From Bacteroidia bacterium (GTDB lineage: Bacteria > Bacteroidota > Bacteroidia > JABDFU01), in contig JADLGT010000073.1 of the NCBI GenBank assembly GCA_020849195.1, positions 1 through 10,188 on the forward strand: a stretch of DNA of 10,188 nucleotides. Direction: 5' to 3'. Under the pieces are notes generated by a model that saw nothing but the letters and a program-made list of their open reading frames with translations, made no database searches and was not told the DNA's origin. How positions within the stretch are numbered: the stretch's first letter is position 1; each line of letters opens with the position of its first letter. Positions 1 to 7,800 of the stretch are shown piece by piece. Both the position numbers and the translations under genes were made by a program.

Positions 1-1698
1 ATTTGGTTAAATGTTGATCAGTTTTATGGAATTGAATTCGAAGAATTTCCTGCACGAATTGCCGAAGTAGCGATGTGGCTGATTGACCACCAAATGAATA
101 TGAAAATCAGCAACGAATTTGGACAATACTTTGTTCGCTTGCCTTTAAATAAAGCTGCAAAAATTGTTAATGCTGATGCCTTAGAAACAGATTGGCAAAG
201 CTTATTGAACCCGGTAAATGAAATAAATATTACTGCCGAACATGCTAACATCTATTTGGTAGAAGAATCTAAAGCAGAATACAAAACGCTGAACGTTAAA
301 ACAAAAACATTTGAAGTTCATAAAGGAGAAAAACCTGAACGCAAAAAAGAAATAAAGTTTGATTACATTCTTGGGAACCCGCCTTTCATTGGTTCTAAAA
401 TAATGAAACAAAGTCAACGAAATCAAATTGTAAAACAGTTTGACAATGCCGACGGGAGCGGAGTTTTAGACTATGTAACAGGTTGGTATATTAAGGCAGC
501 AAAATTTATTCAAGGTACCGAAATTAAAGTTGCTTTTGTTTCTACCAACTCAATTGTTCAAGGAGAGCAAACAAGTATTTTATGGGGGCAACTGTTAAAC
601 AAATACAATATAAAAATTCATTTTGCTCATCGCACTTTTAAATGGAGCAACGAAGCCAAAGGAAATGCGGCCGTCTATTGCGTAATTATAGGTTTTGCCA
701 ACTACGATACAAGCAGCAAAACTATTTTCGAATATGAAGATATAACAGGTAGTGCTCACGAAATAAAAGCAAGAAACATTAACCCTTATTTGGTTGATGC
801 AAAAGACTTACTGATAAACAAAAGCTCTAATCCTATTTGTAAAGTACCAAAAATGAGTTTTGGCAATATGCCTTTAGATGGTGGACATTTGTTGTTATCG
901 GATGAAGAGAAAAAGGATTTTTTATTAAAAGAACCGAGAGCCAAAAAATTTATTAAACCCCTTATTTCTGCTTATGAATTTTTAAATGGCGAAAAACGCT
1001 GGTGTATTTGGCTTGTTGATGCCGAGCCAAGCGAATTGAAACAATTGCCCGAAGTTTTGAAACGGGTTGCAGCGGTTAGAAAGTTTCGCCTTGAAAGTGT
1101 TGCTCCTTCTACCCAAAAGTTCGCAGAAATACCATCTTTATTTCGTGACAGGAATAGACCTGGAACATTTATCGTTATTCCTAGAGTGTCATCGGAAAAT
1201 AGAAAATATATACCTATGGGATTTTTTGATAGAAATTCTATTGTGAGCGACACTTGTATGTCTATTCCAAACGGAACAATTTATCATTTCGGAATATTAA
1301 TGTCTGCAATGCACATGGCCTGGGTCGAATATATTTGCGGACGACTAAAAAGTGACTATCGCTACTCCAAAGATATTGTTTACAACAATTATCCTTGGCC
1401 AGAAACCTCAACCGATAAACAGATTAAGACAATAGAAACAGCAGCACAAAAAGTTTTAGACGCAAGGGCAAAATATCCAGCAAACTCCCTCTCTGATTTA
1501 TACAACCCTTGGGCAATGCCAAAAGAGTTGGTAAAAGCCCATAACGAGTTAAACAAATCTGTCGATTTAGCTTACCGTTCGCAATCGTTTACAAACGAAG
1601 CAAGCAGAATAGAATTTTTATTTGAACTCTACGAAAAATATACAGCAAACCTATTTACAAAAGAGAAAATGAAGGTGTATAAAAGAGCGAAGAAGTAA
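1..1698 (+). CDS. MmeI-like DNA methyltransferase / type IIL R-M protein, C-terminal part (5' end outside window)
   Basis: The frame is open from base 1 and ends at TAA 1696-1698, giving 565 visible residues; the true start lies left of the window. The family transfers a methyl group from S-adenosylmethionine to adenine N6 in DNA; MmeI-type proteins often carry a nuclease at the missing N-terminus. Seen: a motif II-like GIE followed by ARIAEVAMWL (codons 10-27), the catalytic motif IV NPPF (codons 126-129), DYVTGWYIKAA (from codon 157), NAAVYCVIIGF (from codon 222), a putative target-recognition region around codons 310-460 containing IPRVSSENRKYIP, and a helical tail ending in a lysine-rich stretch. 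The SAM-binding motif I is not in the window, so nuclease presence and activity cannot be judged. A charged segment of about 45 residues separates the DW motif from motif IV. The gene looks more AT-rich than its neighbours, consistent with transfer. The family call is firm; the choice between methyltransferase only and full R-M is open. Confidence 0.88.
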   Translation: MWLNVDQFYGIEFEEFPARIAEVAMWLIDHQMNMKISNEFGQYFVRLPLNKAAKIVNADALETDWQSLLNPVNEINITAEHANIYLVEESKAEYKTLNVKTKTFEVHKGEKPERKKEIKFDYILGNPPFIGSKIMKQSQRNQIVKQFDNADGSGVLDYVTGWYIKAAKFIQGTEIKVAFVSTNSIVQGEQTSILWGQLLNKYNIKIHFAHRTFKWSNEAKGNAAVYCVIIGFANYDTSSKTIFEYEDITGSAHEIKARNINPYLVDAKDLLINKSSNPICKVPKMSFGNMPLDGGHLLLSDEEKKDFLLKEPRAKKFIKPLISAYEFLNGEKRWCIWLVDAEPSELKQLPEVLKRVAAVRKFRLESVAPSTQKFAEIPSLFRDRNRPGTFIVIPRVSSENRKYIPMGFFDRNSIVSDTCMSIPNGTIYHFGILMSAMHMAWVEYICGRLKSDYRYSKDIVYNNYPWPETSTDKQIKTIETAAQKVLDARAKYPANSLSDLYNPWAMPKELVKAHNELNKSVDLAYRSQSFTNEASRIEFLFELYEKYTANLFTKEKMKVYKRAKK

Positions 1699-1710
1699 AT
1701 AGCCGATGTT

Positions 1711-1728
1711 GTATAATAAAAATTATAC
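1711..1728. repeat. Perfect 7-bp AT-rich inverted repeat with 4-nt loop
   Basis: GTATAAT (1711-1717) and ATTATAC (1722-1728) flank an AAAA loop, 12 bp after the methyltransferase stop. The stem has only one G-C pair and no T-run follows on the plus strand, so it is a weak candidate terminator at best. It could also be a small protein-binding palindrome upstream of tadA. The repeat itself is certain; its role is not. Confidence 0.5.
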
Positions 1729-1785
1729 CTACTTGCTTCTTCAGTTTTGCTTAACACAATCAGCTTCGCCAATCCACAACCTGTT

Positions 1786-2253
1786 ATGATTGAGCATAAA
1801 TCCAACGAAAACATTCACGAGCATTTTATGCGCGAAGCGCTGAAGGAAGCACACAAAGCATTCGATGCAGATGAAGTACCCGTAGGTGCCGTTATTGTGT
1901 GCGACAATAAAATAATAGCCCGAGCACACAACTATACCGAACATCTGAACGATGTAACAGCTCATGCCGAAATGCAGGCTTTTACTTCGGCAGCAAGTTA
2001 TTTGGGCGGTAAATACCTCAACGAGTGTACGCTTTACGTTACACTCGAACCCTGTGTAATGTGTGCCGGTGGTTCATTTTGGGCACAGCTCAACAAAATT
2101 GTGTATGGCGCAGCCGATACTAAACGAGGCTATTCTTTAATTCATCAACCTTTACTTCACCCTAAAACGAAAGTAATTAAAGGAGTGCTCGAACAAGAAT
2201 GTGCTACATTGTTAAAAGATTTTTTTGCGGGAAAGAGAACGAAAGGTTTGTGA
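1786..2253 (+). CDS. tadA: tRNA-specific adenosine-34 deaminase TadA
   Basis: A zinc-dependent cytidine/deoxycytidylate deaminase-fold enzyme that converts adenosine to inosine at the wobble position of tRNA-Arg(ACG) in the cytoplasm. The 155 residues contain the zinc and catalytic motif HAE (H60, E62) and the second zinc motif PCVMC (C90, C93). The proton-shuttling glutamate is E62. The C-terminal LLHPKTKVIKGVLEQEC...LLKDFF segment is typical of TadA rather than of cytosine or guanine deaminases. I chose ATG 1786, which gives a family-typical length; the frame can be extended to a TTG at 1747, but those residues look non-coding, and ATG 1828 would leave an unusually short N-terminal helix. 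No clear Shine-Dalgarno sequence precedes it, which is common in Bacteroidota. It stands between an accessory methyltransferase and the cell-wall operon, with 116 bp to the next start. Confidence 0.9.
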   Translation: MIEHKSNENIHEHFMREALKEAHKAFDADEVPVGAVIVCDNKIIARAHNYTEHLNDVTAHAEMQAFTSAASYLGGKYLNECTLYVTLEPCVMCAGGSFWAQLNKIVYGAADTKRGYSLIHQPLLHPKTKVIKGVLEQECATLLKDFFAGKRTKGL

Positions 2254-2340
2254 AAACAAACATCTGCGTTGTGTATAGTTATTAACATTCTTTTGCTCAT
2301 ACATATTAGAGTTAAACCGAACTGTTTTAGCCATTCGCCT

Positions 2341-2348
2341 TATTTTTG
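2341..2348 (+). promoter_or_regulatory. Candidate Bacteroidota -7 promoter element upstream of the ligase gene
   Basis: TATTTTTG fits the Bacteroidota consensus TAnnTTTG exactly and lies 21 bp before ATG 2370, so transcription would start a few bases downstream and leave a short leader. I see no convincing -33 TTTG at the usual 17-23 bp spacing; the nearest T-rich match is TGTTTT at 2323-2328. Its place in the only sizeable gap before the five-gene run supports it as the operon promoter. Confidence 0.45.
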
Positions 2349-2369
2349 TGTTGCTATACTTGTCGAACA

Positions 2370-5081
2370 ATGAAACTTAAAGTTGGTATCTTTTTTGGAG
2401 GCACTTCTAAAGAGCGCGAAATTTCTTTTGCTGGCGGACGTACCGTTTACGATAATTTAAACAAATCGTTATTCGAACCCATTCCTGTTTTTGTTGACAG
2501 TTTCGGAAATTTTATTTTGCTTAATTGGGAATACATTTACAAAGGCAGCATTCGCGACTTTTATCCTCCTGTTGATTTTGTGCCCAATTCTTCCGGCGAG
2601 TTTCAAATATATGCCGAAAGCCTTGCTGTTGCTAATGTTCAGATGCAAGACGAATTGATAGAAAAAATCGGGACAAAAATATATCAATCAGAATTGAAGT
2701 CGATAATGGATTTTGCATTTTTGTGTTTGCATGGTGCAAATGGAGAAGACGGGCGCATACAAGGTTTGTTGGAATATTTGAATATTCCTTATTCGGGTTC
2801 AGGAATTTTACCGTCTGCCGTTGGCATGAATAAAGCAGCACAAAAAGAAATGATGGTGAACGCCGGTTTTACAAGCCCTGCTTTTTTTACTATTGAACGT
2901 AAAGCATGGACAACAGAATCGATTGCGCAGCATTATCATAAAGCCCAATCCGTAACAGGCTTCCCACTTGTAATAAAACCCGCTAATCAAGGCTCGTCGA
3001 TAGGTGTTAGCATTTTGCAACAACCCAATGAAAAAGATTTTTCTGAGGCTCTTCAAAAGGCATTTTTTGTACGAACCATTGAAGCGCACATTTGGAATAC
3101 AATGGACGCTAACGAAAAGGTTGAGTACATACGTCTGTTGGCCGATATACGCGAGGGAATTGGAATGCCCGTGAAAATGAAACATTCGAATTCGGAAATT
3201 GAAAATACTATTTACCACCCCGATAAGCTCGTAGAAAAATTAAATGATGTTTTGAAAAATAACGAATACGTAGTTCTCGAGTCCTTAGACGGCGAAAGCA
3301 CTGTGCTTGTTGAAGGCTTTATAGAAGGAAAAGAGTTTTCCTGCATTGTATTGCAGAATGAAACAGGGAAACCTATTGCGCTTCCTCCAACCGAAATACG
3401 AAAAGGCAAAGAATTGTTTGATTACCGTTCGAAATACTTACCCGGATTATCCAGAAAAATTACGCCGATTGATTTGCCAAAGGATCAGATTCAACTTATC
3501 CGAACCGAATGTGAACGTTTGTTTAATGCCTTGTATTTTGATGTGTATGCCCGCATTGATGGGTTTATCAGCGAAGACGGTAAGGTGTTTCTTAACGATC
3601 CGAATACCACATCGGGCATGATGCCTTCGTCGTTCTTCTTTCATCAGGCAGCCGAAATTGGCCTCAACCCATCTCAGTTTTTAACGTACATTATTCGCAC
3701 TTCTCTTGCGCAGCGCATCATCATGTCGAAAAACAGCGGAGTTTTCGATTCACTTCTTGACCGGCTCGACAAAAATATTCACGACGATCACAAAGCAGCA
3801 GCACAAAGGGTAAGAGTGGCAGTAATTTTTGGTGGCTATTCATCCGAGCGCCACATTTCGGTTGAGAGCGGAAGAAATGTTTATGAAAAATTAGCCTCAT
3901 CAAATAAATATGAACCTATCCCAGTATTTCTTACGGGCAACGAACAGGAGCATATTATGTATCAGGTGCCAATTAATTTGCTGCTGAAAGATAATGCCGA
4001 CGATATAAAAGATAAAATCAATAATTACTACGTACACGAAGTGATAAAAGAAATTATTGCCCAATGTTCATCCATTACAACAAAATATGCCGGATCGAAT
4101 AGTTTAGTCGCACCCAAATGCCTAACATATAACGAGCTTGCTGCAATGGTTGATTGTGTGTTTATTGCTTTGCATGGTCGTCCCGGCGAAGACGGCGCTG
4201 TACAGGCGCACCTCGATAATATTGGTTTGCCTTACAATGGTTCGGGCGTAGAAAGCTCGCAGGTAACAATAGATAAATACCGAACCAACGAGTTGTTGAA
4301 ACAAAATGGTTTCCTTGTGGCTAAACATCTTTTGGTAACCGAACAAGATTGGACAACTAATAAAACGAAAATTTTAGCAGAACTAAAATCAACAATTCAG
4401 TATCCGTTTATTGCCAAACCTGTTGATGATGGATGTAGTTCGGCAGTACGAAAAATAAAATCTGAAGCAGAGTTTGAAGCATTTGCCAAACTTATTTTCC
4501 GTAAAACGGAGGGCTTGGATATGAAAGCTTCGGAACTGCTGCACATTAAACCCAAAGAAGAGTTCCCAATGAAACGGGTTATATTGGTGGAAGAACTAAT
4601 TTCGAAAAAAGATGCGAAACACTTCCTCGAAATAACAGGGGGCATGCTTACCCGCTACGACGAAAAAGAAAATATAGTTTATGAAGTATTTGAAGCATCG
4701 GAAGCCTTGTCGGAAGGAGAGGTGTTGTCGCTCGAAGAAAAATTTTTAGCCGGACAGGGGCAAAACATAACCCCGGCAAGATATTCGAACAATGCTGCGG
4801 AGCGGCAGCAAATCTCCAATAAGGTAAAAGAAATTTTGGGCTCGGCTGCCAAACTACTCAATATTAACGGCTACACACGTATTGATGCTTTTGTGAGAAT
4901 ATATAATGCGAGCAAAATAGAAGTAATATTTATTGAAGTTAATTCTTTACCCGGCATGACTCCCGCCACCTGCATCTTTCACCAGTCGGCTTTAAACGGC
5001 TACAAACCTTACGAGTTTATTGATAAAATACTCGACTTCGCCTTTGCCCGTAAAAAGCGACAATTGACAAATCTTGCGTAA
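2370..5081 (+). CDS. ddl: Tandem (duplicated) D-alanine--D-alanine ligase, 903 aa
   Basis: Ddl joins two D-alanines using ATP to make the peptidoglycan stem terminus; normal enzymes have about 300-370 residues. Here two complete ATP-grasp ligase modules lie in one frame, about residues 1-465 and 480-900. Module 1 shows GGTSKERE (E15), LHGANGEDG (H121), K155, KPANQGSS (K203, S209), DYRSKY (Y352), RID (R395, D397) and NDPNTTSGMM (D410, N412). Module 2 shows GGYSSERH (E493), LHGRPGEDG (H602), K636, KPVDDGCSS (K683, C689), SLEEKF (L788), RID (R837, D839) and IEVNSLPGMT (E856, N858). Against E. coli DdlB, module 1 has Asp for the Mg ligand E270, and module 2 has Cys for S150 and Leu for Y216. Module 1 carries about 75 extra residues between its glycine-rich loop and E315. 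ATG 2370 is preferred to the upstream TTG 2346, because MKLKVGIFFGG is the normal beginning. First gene of the probable operon. The family is certain; which half is active is unknown. Confidence 0.93.
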   Translation: MKLKVGIFFGGTSKEREISFAGGRTVYDNLNKSLFEPIPVFVDSFGNFILLNWEYIYKGSIRDFYPPVDFVPNSSGEFQIYAESLAVANVQMQDELIEKIGTKIYQSELKSIMDFAFLCLHGANGEDGRIQGLLEYLNIPYSGSGILPSAVGMNKAAQKEMMVNAGFTSPAFFTIERKAWTTESIAQHYHKAQSVTGFPLVIKPANQGSSIGVSILQQPNEKDFSEALQKAFFVRTIEAHIWNTMDANEKVEYIRLLADIREGIGMPVKMKHSNSEIENTIYHPDKLVEKLNDVLKNNEYVVLESLDGESTVLVEGFIEGKEFSCIVLQNETGKPIALPPTEIRKGKELFDYRSKYLPGLSRKITPIDLPKDQIQLIRTECERLFNALYFDVYARIDGFISEDGKVFLNDPNTTSGMMPSSFFFHQAAEIGLNPSQFLTYIIRTSLAQRIIMSKNSGVFDSLLDRLDKNIHDDHKAAAQRVRVAVIFGGYSSERHISVESGRNVYEKLASSNKYEPIPVFLTGNEQEHIMYQVPINLLLKDNADDIKDKINNYYVHEVIKEIIAQCSSITTKYAGSNSLVAPKCLTYNELAAMVDCVFIALHGRPGEDGAVQAHLDNIGLPYNGSGVESSQVTIDKYRTNELLKQNGFLVAKHLLVTEQDWTTNKTKILAELKSTIQYPFIAKPVDDGCSSAVRKIKSEAEFEAFAKLIFRKTEGLDMKASELLHIKPKEEFPMKRVILVEELISKKDAKHFLEITGGMLTRYDEKENIVYEVFEASEALSEGEVLSLEEKFLAGQGQNITPARYSNNAAERQQISNKVKEILGSAAKLLNINGYTRIDAFVRIYNASKIEVIFIEVNSLPGMTPATCIFHQSALNGYKPYEFIDKILDFAFARKKRQLTNLA

Positions 5082-5107
5082 ATTTAAGGTTTGGAGAAAA
5101 CCATTAA

Positions 5108-5911
5108 ATGAAAAATTTTTTCGACTTTATTAAAAGTAAAACATTTGTCAAGCACCTTGCCATTTCATTTGCCTTATTGTTTGTAATAATGTGGGCTGTT
5201 TTAAAATGGCTCGATACTTATACCCATCACGGCGAATTAATAGAAGTTCCCGATTTTACCGGTGTTAAAATAACCGACCTCGACAACTTTATAAAAGACA
5301 AAAAGGTGCGCTACACCATTATCGATTCGGTTTACGACCCTAAAGCACCCAAAGGAGCTGTTGTTCGGCAAGAGCCAGAAAAAAAAATAAATGTAAAAGA
5401 AAATAGAACTATCTATTTGTACGTTACCACAACATTGCCGCCACGCGTAAGTATGCCAAAACTAAAAGACAAGTCATTGAGACAAGCCTTATCTATACTC
5501 GAAAGCTATGGCCTTCGAGCAGGCAGGATGCGCTATGTACCCGATCAATGTGTAAATTGTGTACTGGAACAATTAATTAAAAAGAAAAAAGTTGCACCGG
5601 GCACACTGGTTCCTAAAGGTTCAGTTGTTGAATTGATTGTTGGTAAAGGTTTGAGCGACGAAAAAGTGATGGTTCCAAACCTTATCGGTCTCACTTATGC
5701 CGAAGCACTCGATAAACTTGCCGAATTTTCGCTGAACGAAGGTGCGCTTCGTTTTGAAGCAAATGCTGATTCAACAAGGGCGCGTATTTACAGGCAAATA
5801 CCTGCACCAACAAAAGATGCAACTGTGAATATGGGTAGCAGCGTAGATATGTTTTTTACAACTAAAAAAGAGCAGGTGCAACAGTCTGCCGACTCTTCAG
5901 TTACAGAATGA
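5108..5911 (+). CDS. Membrane-anchored three-PASTA-domain protein
   Basis: PASTA domains bind muropeptides or beta-lactams in the extracytoplasmic parts of Ser/Thr kinases and penicillin-binding proteins. This 267-residue protein has a short cytoplasmic N-terminus with lysines, one transmembrane helix (about residues 16-35), and three PASTA repeats: about 44-110 (VPDFTG), 113-182 (MPKLKDKSL) and 187-253 (VPNLIGLTYAEA). The tail is rich in Gln and Ser. No kinase or transpeptidase domain is present, so it is a kinase-less PASTA protein placed in the periplasm. Two cysteines, C148 and C151 in a CVNC motif, sit in the second repeat. A GGAG at 5093-5096 could serve as ribosome binding site for ATG 5108, although it is 11 nt away. 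It follows the ligase by 26 bp and overlaps the next gene by 4 bp. A role in wall sensing or scaffolding is inferred from family and position. Confidence 0.9.
   Translation: MKNFFDFIKSKTFVKHLAISFALLFVIMWAVLKWLDTYTHHGELIEVPDFTGVKITDLDNFIKDKKVRYTIIDSVYDPKAPKGAVVRQEPEKKINVKENRTIYLYVTTTLPPRVSMPKLKDKSLRQALSILESYGLRAGRMRYVPDQCVNCVLEQLIKKKKVAPGTLVPKGSVVELIVGKGLSDEKVMVPNLIGLTYAEALDKLAEFSLNEGALRFEANADSTRARIYRQIPAPTKDATVNMGSSVDMFFTTKKEQVQQSADSSVTE
5908..5911 (+). promoter_or_regulatory. ATGA stop-start overlap (translational coupling)
   Basis: The TGA of the PASTA gene (5909-5911) overlaps the ATG of the T9SS cargo gene (5908-5910). This arrangement usually lets the terminating ribosome reinitiate and fixes the two genes into one transcript. 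Confidence 0.85.
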
Positions 5912-7800
5912 TAAAAAAAATTTTAATCATAGTATTTGCTGCTTTTTTGTTTGCACAAAATGGTAATGCGCAACATGAAACGCTCACCGATTTGCACGCC
6001 AACCCGGTTGTGGTAAAAAAATGGCAGCAGGTAAAAACTTCTTATTCCAAAGCTAAACTGTCAGCACAAAATCCGGATACACTTGCGCTCCCTTTTAAAG
6101 ACGATTTTTCGCTTGAAACAGTCTATCCCGATAGTACAAAATGGATTGGCACTTCGGTGTTTATTAATCGTACCTATCCAAAAGCTCCGCCATCAATAGG
6201 TGTAGCAACATTCGACGGGATTGACTCAACGGGCTATCCGTATAATTTTACAGCACCTCCAACAAGTTCCGGCGAAGCCGACCACCTTACATCAAAGCCA
6301 ATTAATTTAGCTGCCGACACAATGGGAAATGGTTATTTCCCGGTAGATTCAATTTTCTTGAGCTTCTTTTACCAAGCTATGGGGCGCGGCAATTCGCCCG
6401 AATCGAAAGATTCATTGGTGTTAGAATTTAAGCGCGCATCAACAGGTACATGGGATTGGATATGGTCGCATAAAGGCTACGTACCGGCGAATAACGATAC
6501 AAATTTTCATGCCGTTATATTTCCTATTGTTGACACAGCCTACCTGAAGAATGGTTTTCAGTTTCGCTTTAAGAATTATGCAACCCTCTCGGGAAACGCC
6601 GATCATTGGCATATAGATTATGTTTACCTGAACAAAAGCCGCAATAAATCGGATACTATTTTTGAAGATTTGGCTTTTGTGTACAACCCTTCTTCGCTAT
6701 TGAAAAACTACCAGGCTATGCCTTGGGAACAGTTTACCGCTGCGGATCTTACCGATACGTTAAAAACATATATTCGTAATAATTATAAAGTTACCAAAAA
6801 CACATTTTACAATTATGAGATTAAAGATGCCACAGGCACCCAGCTATCTACTTATAATGGTTCGAGCTACAACGTTGATCCTTATACGACCATTGGATAC
6901 CTTAACTATCCACCATTCACCAAGCCGCCTTTAACTTACACCATACCGCCCTTAACCGATAGTACACTTTTTATTTGGGAAAGTTACATAAAGGCAATTC
7001 CCGATTTTGAGAACAACAATGATACAGTAAGATTCTATCAGAAATTTTATAATTATTACGCGTATGATGACGGCACCGCCGAAGCAGGATATTTTTTGAG
7101 TGGAACTAACCCTCAACTGGCAATACGATTTAATTTAAATGTAGCCGATACACTTAAAGCCATTCAGCTTTACTTCGACCCTATTATTACCGATGCGCGT
7201 TTAACACCTTTCAGGCTTGCCGTATGGAATAATAATGGAGGTTCGCCGGGCTCAATAATTTATAAAGACAGCGTTGTGTATCCGTTTTATGATTCGGGAT
7301 ATAATGCGTTTCACCCTTATAAAATTTCAAATCCAAAACTTTTGTTGTCTGCGGGTACTTACTATATAGGCTGGCTGCAAAGCACTTCCGATCCGCTTAA
7401 TGTTGGTTTTGATTTGAATACAAACGCACAGGCTAATACATACATTAACGTTTCCGGCGCTTGGCAAACTTCCAGTTTCAAAGGTTCTGTTTTACTACGA
7501 CCTGTGTTCGGCAAGGCTATTCCATTTGTGGGTGTAGAACAACTAAACGCTTCTCAATTTAATATAGATGTATATCCAAATCCTGCGCAACAATTTATAA
7601 CTGTTAAAACAAGCGACAACAGTAATCATTCTGTGTTAAATGCAACTATTGTTGATGTGTATGGACAAACGGTGTGGAGCACAACTAATTTTTCTACTCC
7701 GCGCATTGATGTTTCCAACTTTGAACAAGGCTTATATTTTCTTAAGCTTACCGACAATTACCTCAACACTTCTGTAAAACGAATACTAGTTGTGCACTGA
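5908..7800 (+). CDS. T9SS type A sorting domain-containing secreted protein
   Basis: A 630-residue exported protein. A Sec signal peptide occupies residues 1 to about 21 (two lysines, a hydrophobic IIVFAAFLFA core, then GNAQ). The last 88 residues form a T9SS type A C-terminal domain (FNIDVYPNPA, then DVYGQTVW, FEQGLYFLKL, and a KRILV ending), which directs the protein through the type IX system to the surface or medium. Between them, about residues 60-245 resemble the concanavalin/MAM-like beta-sandwich common in Bacteroidota exoproteins (starting at PFKDDFS, ending at HWHIDYVYLN). A second beta-rich module at about 385-535 begins YAYDDGTAEAGY. I see no recognisable enzyme motif, so the function is unknown; adhesion or carbohydrate binding is only a guess. 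The start ATG shares the ATGA overlap with the PASTA gene stop, indicating translational coupling. The next gene begins 4 bp after the stop. Confidence 0.88.
   Translation: MIKKILIIVFAAFLFAQNGNAQHETLTDLHANPVVVKKWQQVKTSYSKAKLSAQNPDTLALPFKDDFSLETVYPDSTKWIGTSVFINRTYPKAPPSIGVATFDGIDSTGYPYNFTAPPTSSGEADHLTSKPINLAADTMGNGYFPVDSIFLSFFYQAMGRGNSPESKDSLVLEFKRASTGTWDWIWSHKGYVPANNDTNFHAVIFPIVDTAYLKNGFQFRFKNYATLSGNADHWHIDYVYLNKSRNKSDTIFEDLAFVYNPSSLLKNYQAMPWEQFTAADLTDTLKTYIRNNYKVTKNTFYNYEIKDATGTQLSTYNGSSYNVDPYTTIGYLNYPPFTKPPLTYTIPPLTDSTLFIWESYIKAIPDFENNNDTVRFYQKFYNYYAYDDGTAEAGYFLSGTNPQLAIRFNLNVADTLKAIQLYFDPIITDARLTPFRLAVWNNNGGSPGSIIYKDSVVYPFYDSGYNAFHPYKISNPKLLLSAGTYYIGWLQSTSDPLNVGFDLNTNAQANTYINVSGAWQTSSFKGSVLLRPVFGKAIPFVGVEQLNASQFNIDVYPNPAQQFITVKTSDNSNHSVLNATIVDVYGQTVWSTTNFSTPRIDVSNFEQGLYFLKLTDNYLNTSVKRILVVH

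Noticed and set aside
1747..1785. TTG-initiated N-terminal extension of TadA.
   Set aside because: The added 13 residues do not resemble TadA N-termini, and ATG 1786 gives the usual family length.
1749..1788. Possible integron attC-like site: GCTTAAC at 1749-1755 fits RYYYAAC and a GTTATG follows at 1783.
   Set aside because: GTTATG does not fit the GTTRRRY core, the arms do not pair convincingly, and no cassette array or integrase is visible.
2808..3218. A 136-codon open frame on the minus strand inside the ligase gene.
   Set aside because: It is antisense to conserved Ddl motifs and shows no domain of its own.
3346..3621. A 91-codon plus-strand frame overlapping the ligase gene in another frame.
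   Set aside because: The ligase frame carries the conserved omega-loop and RID motifs here; the alternative frame has no family features.
3720..3815. Possibility that the ligase is two genes joined by a sequencing error.
   Set aside because: The linker frame is continuous with no stop, no start with a ribosome binding site and no homopolymer at the joint; both modules read in the same frame.
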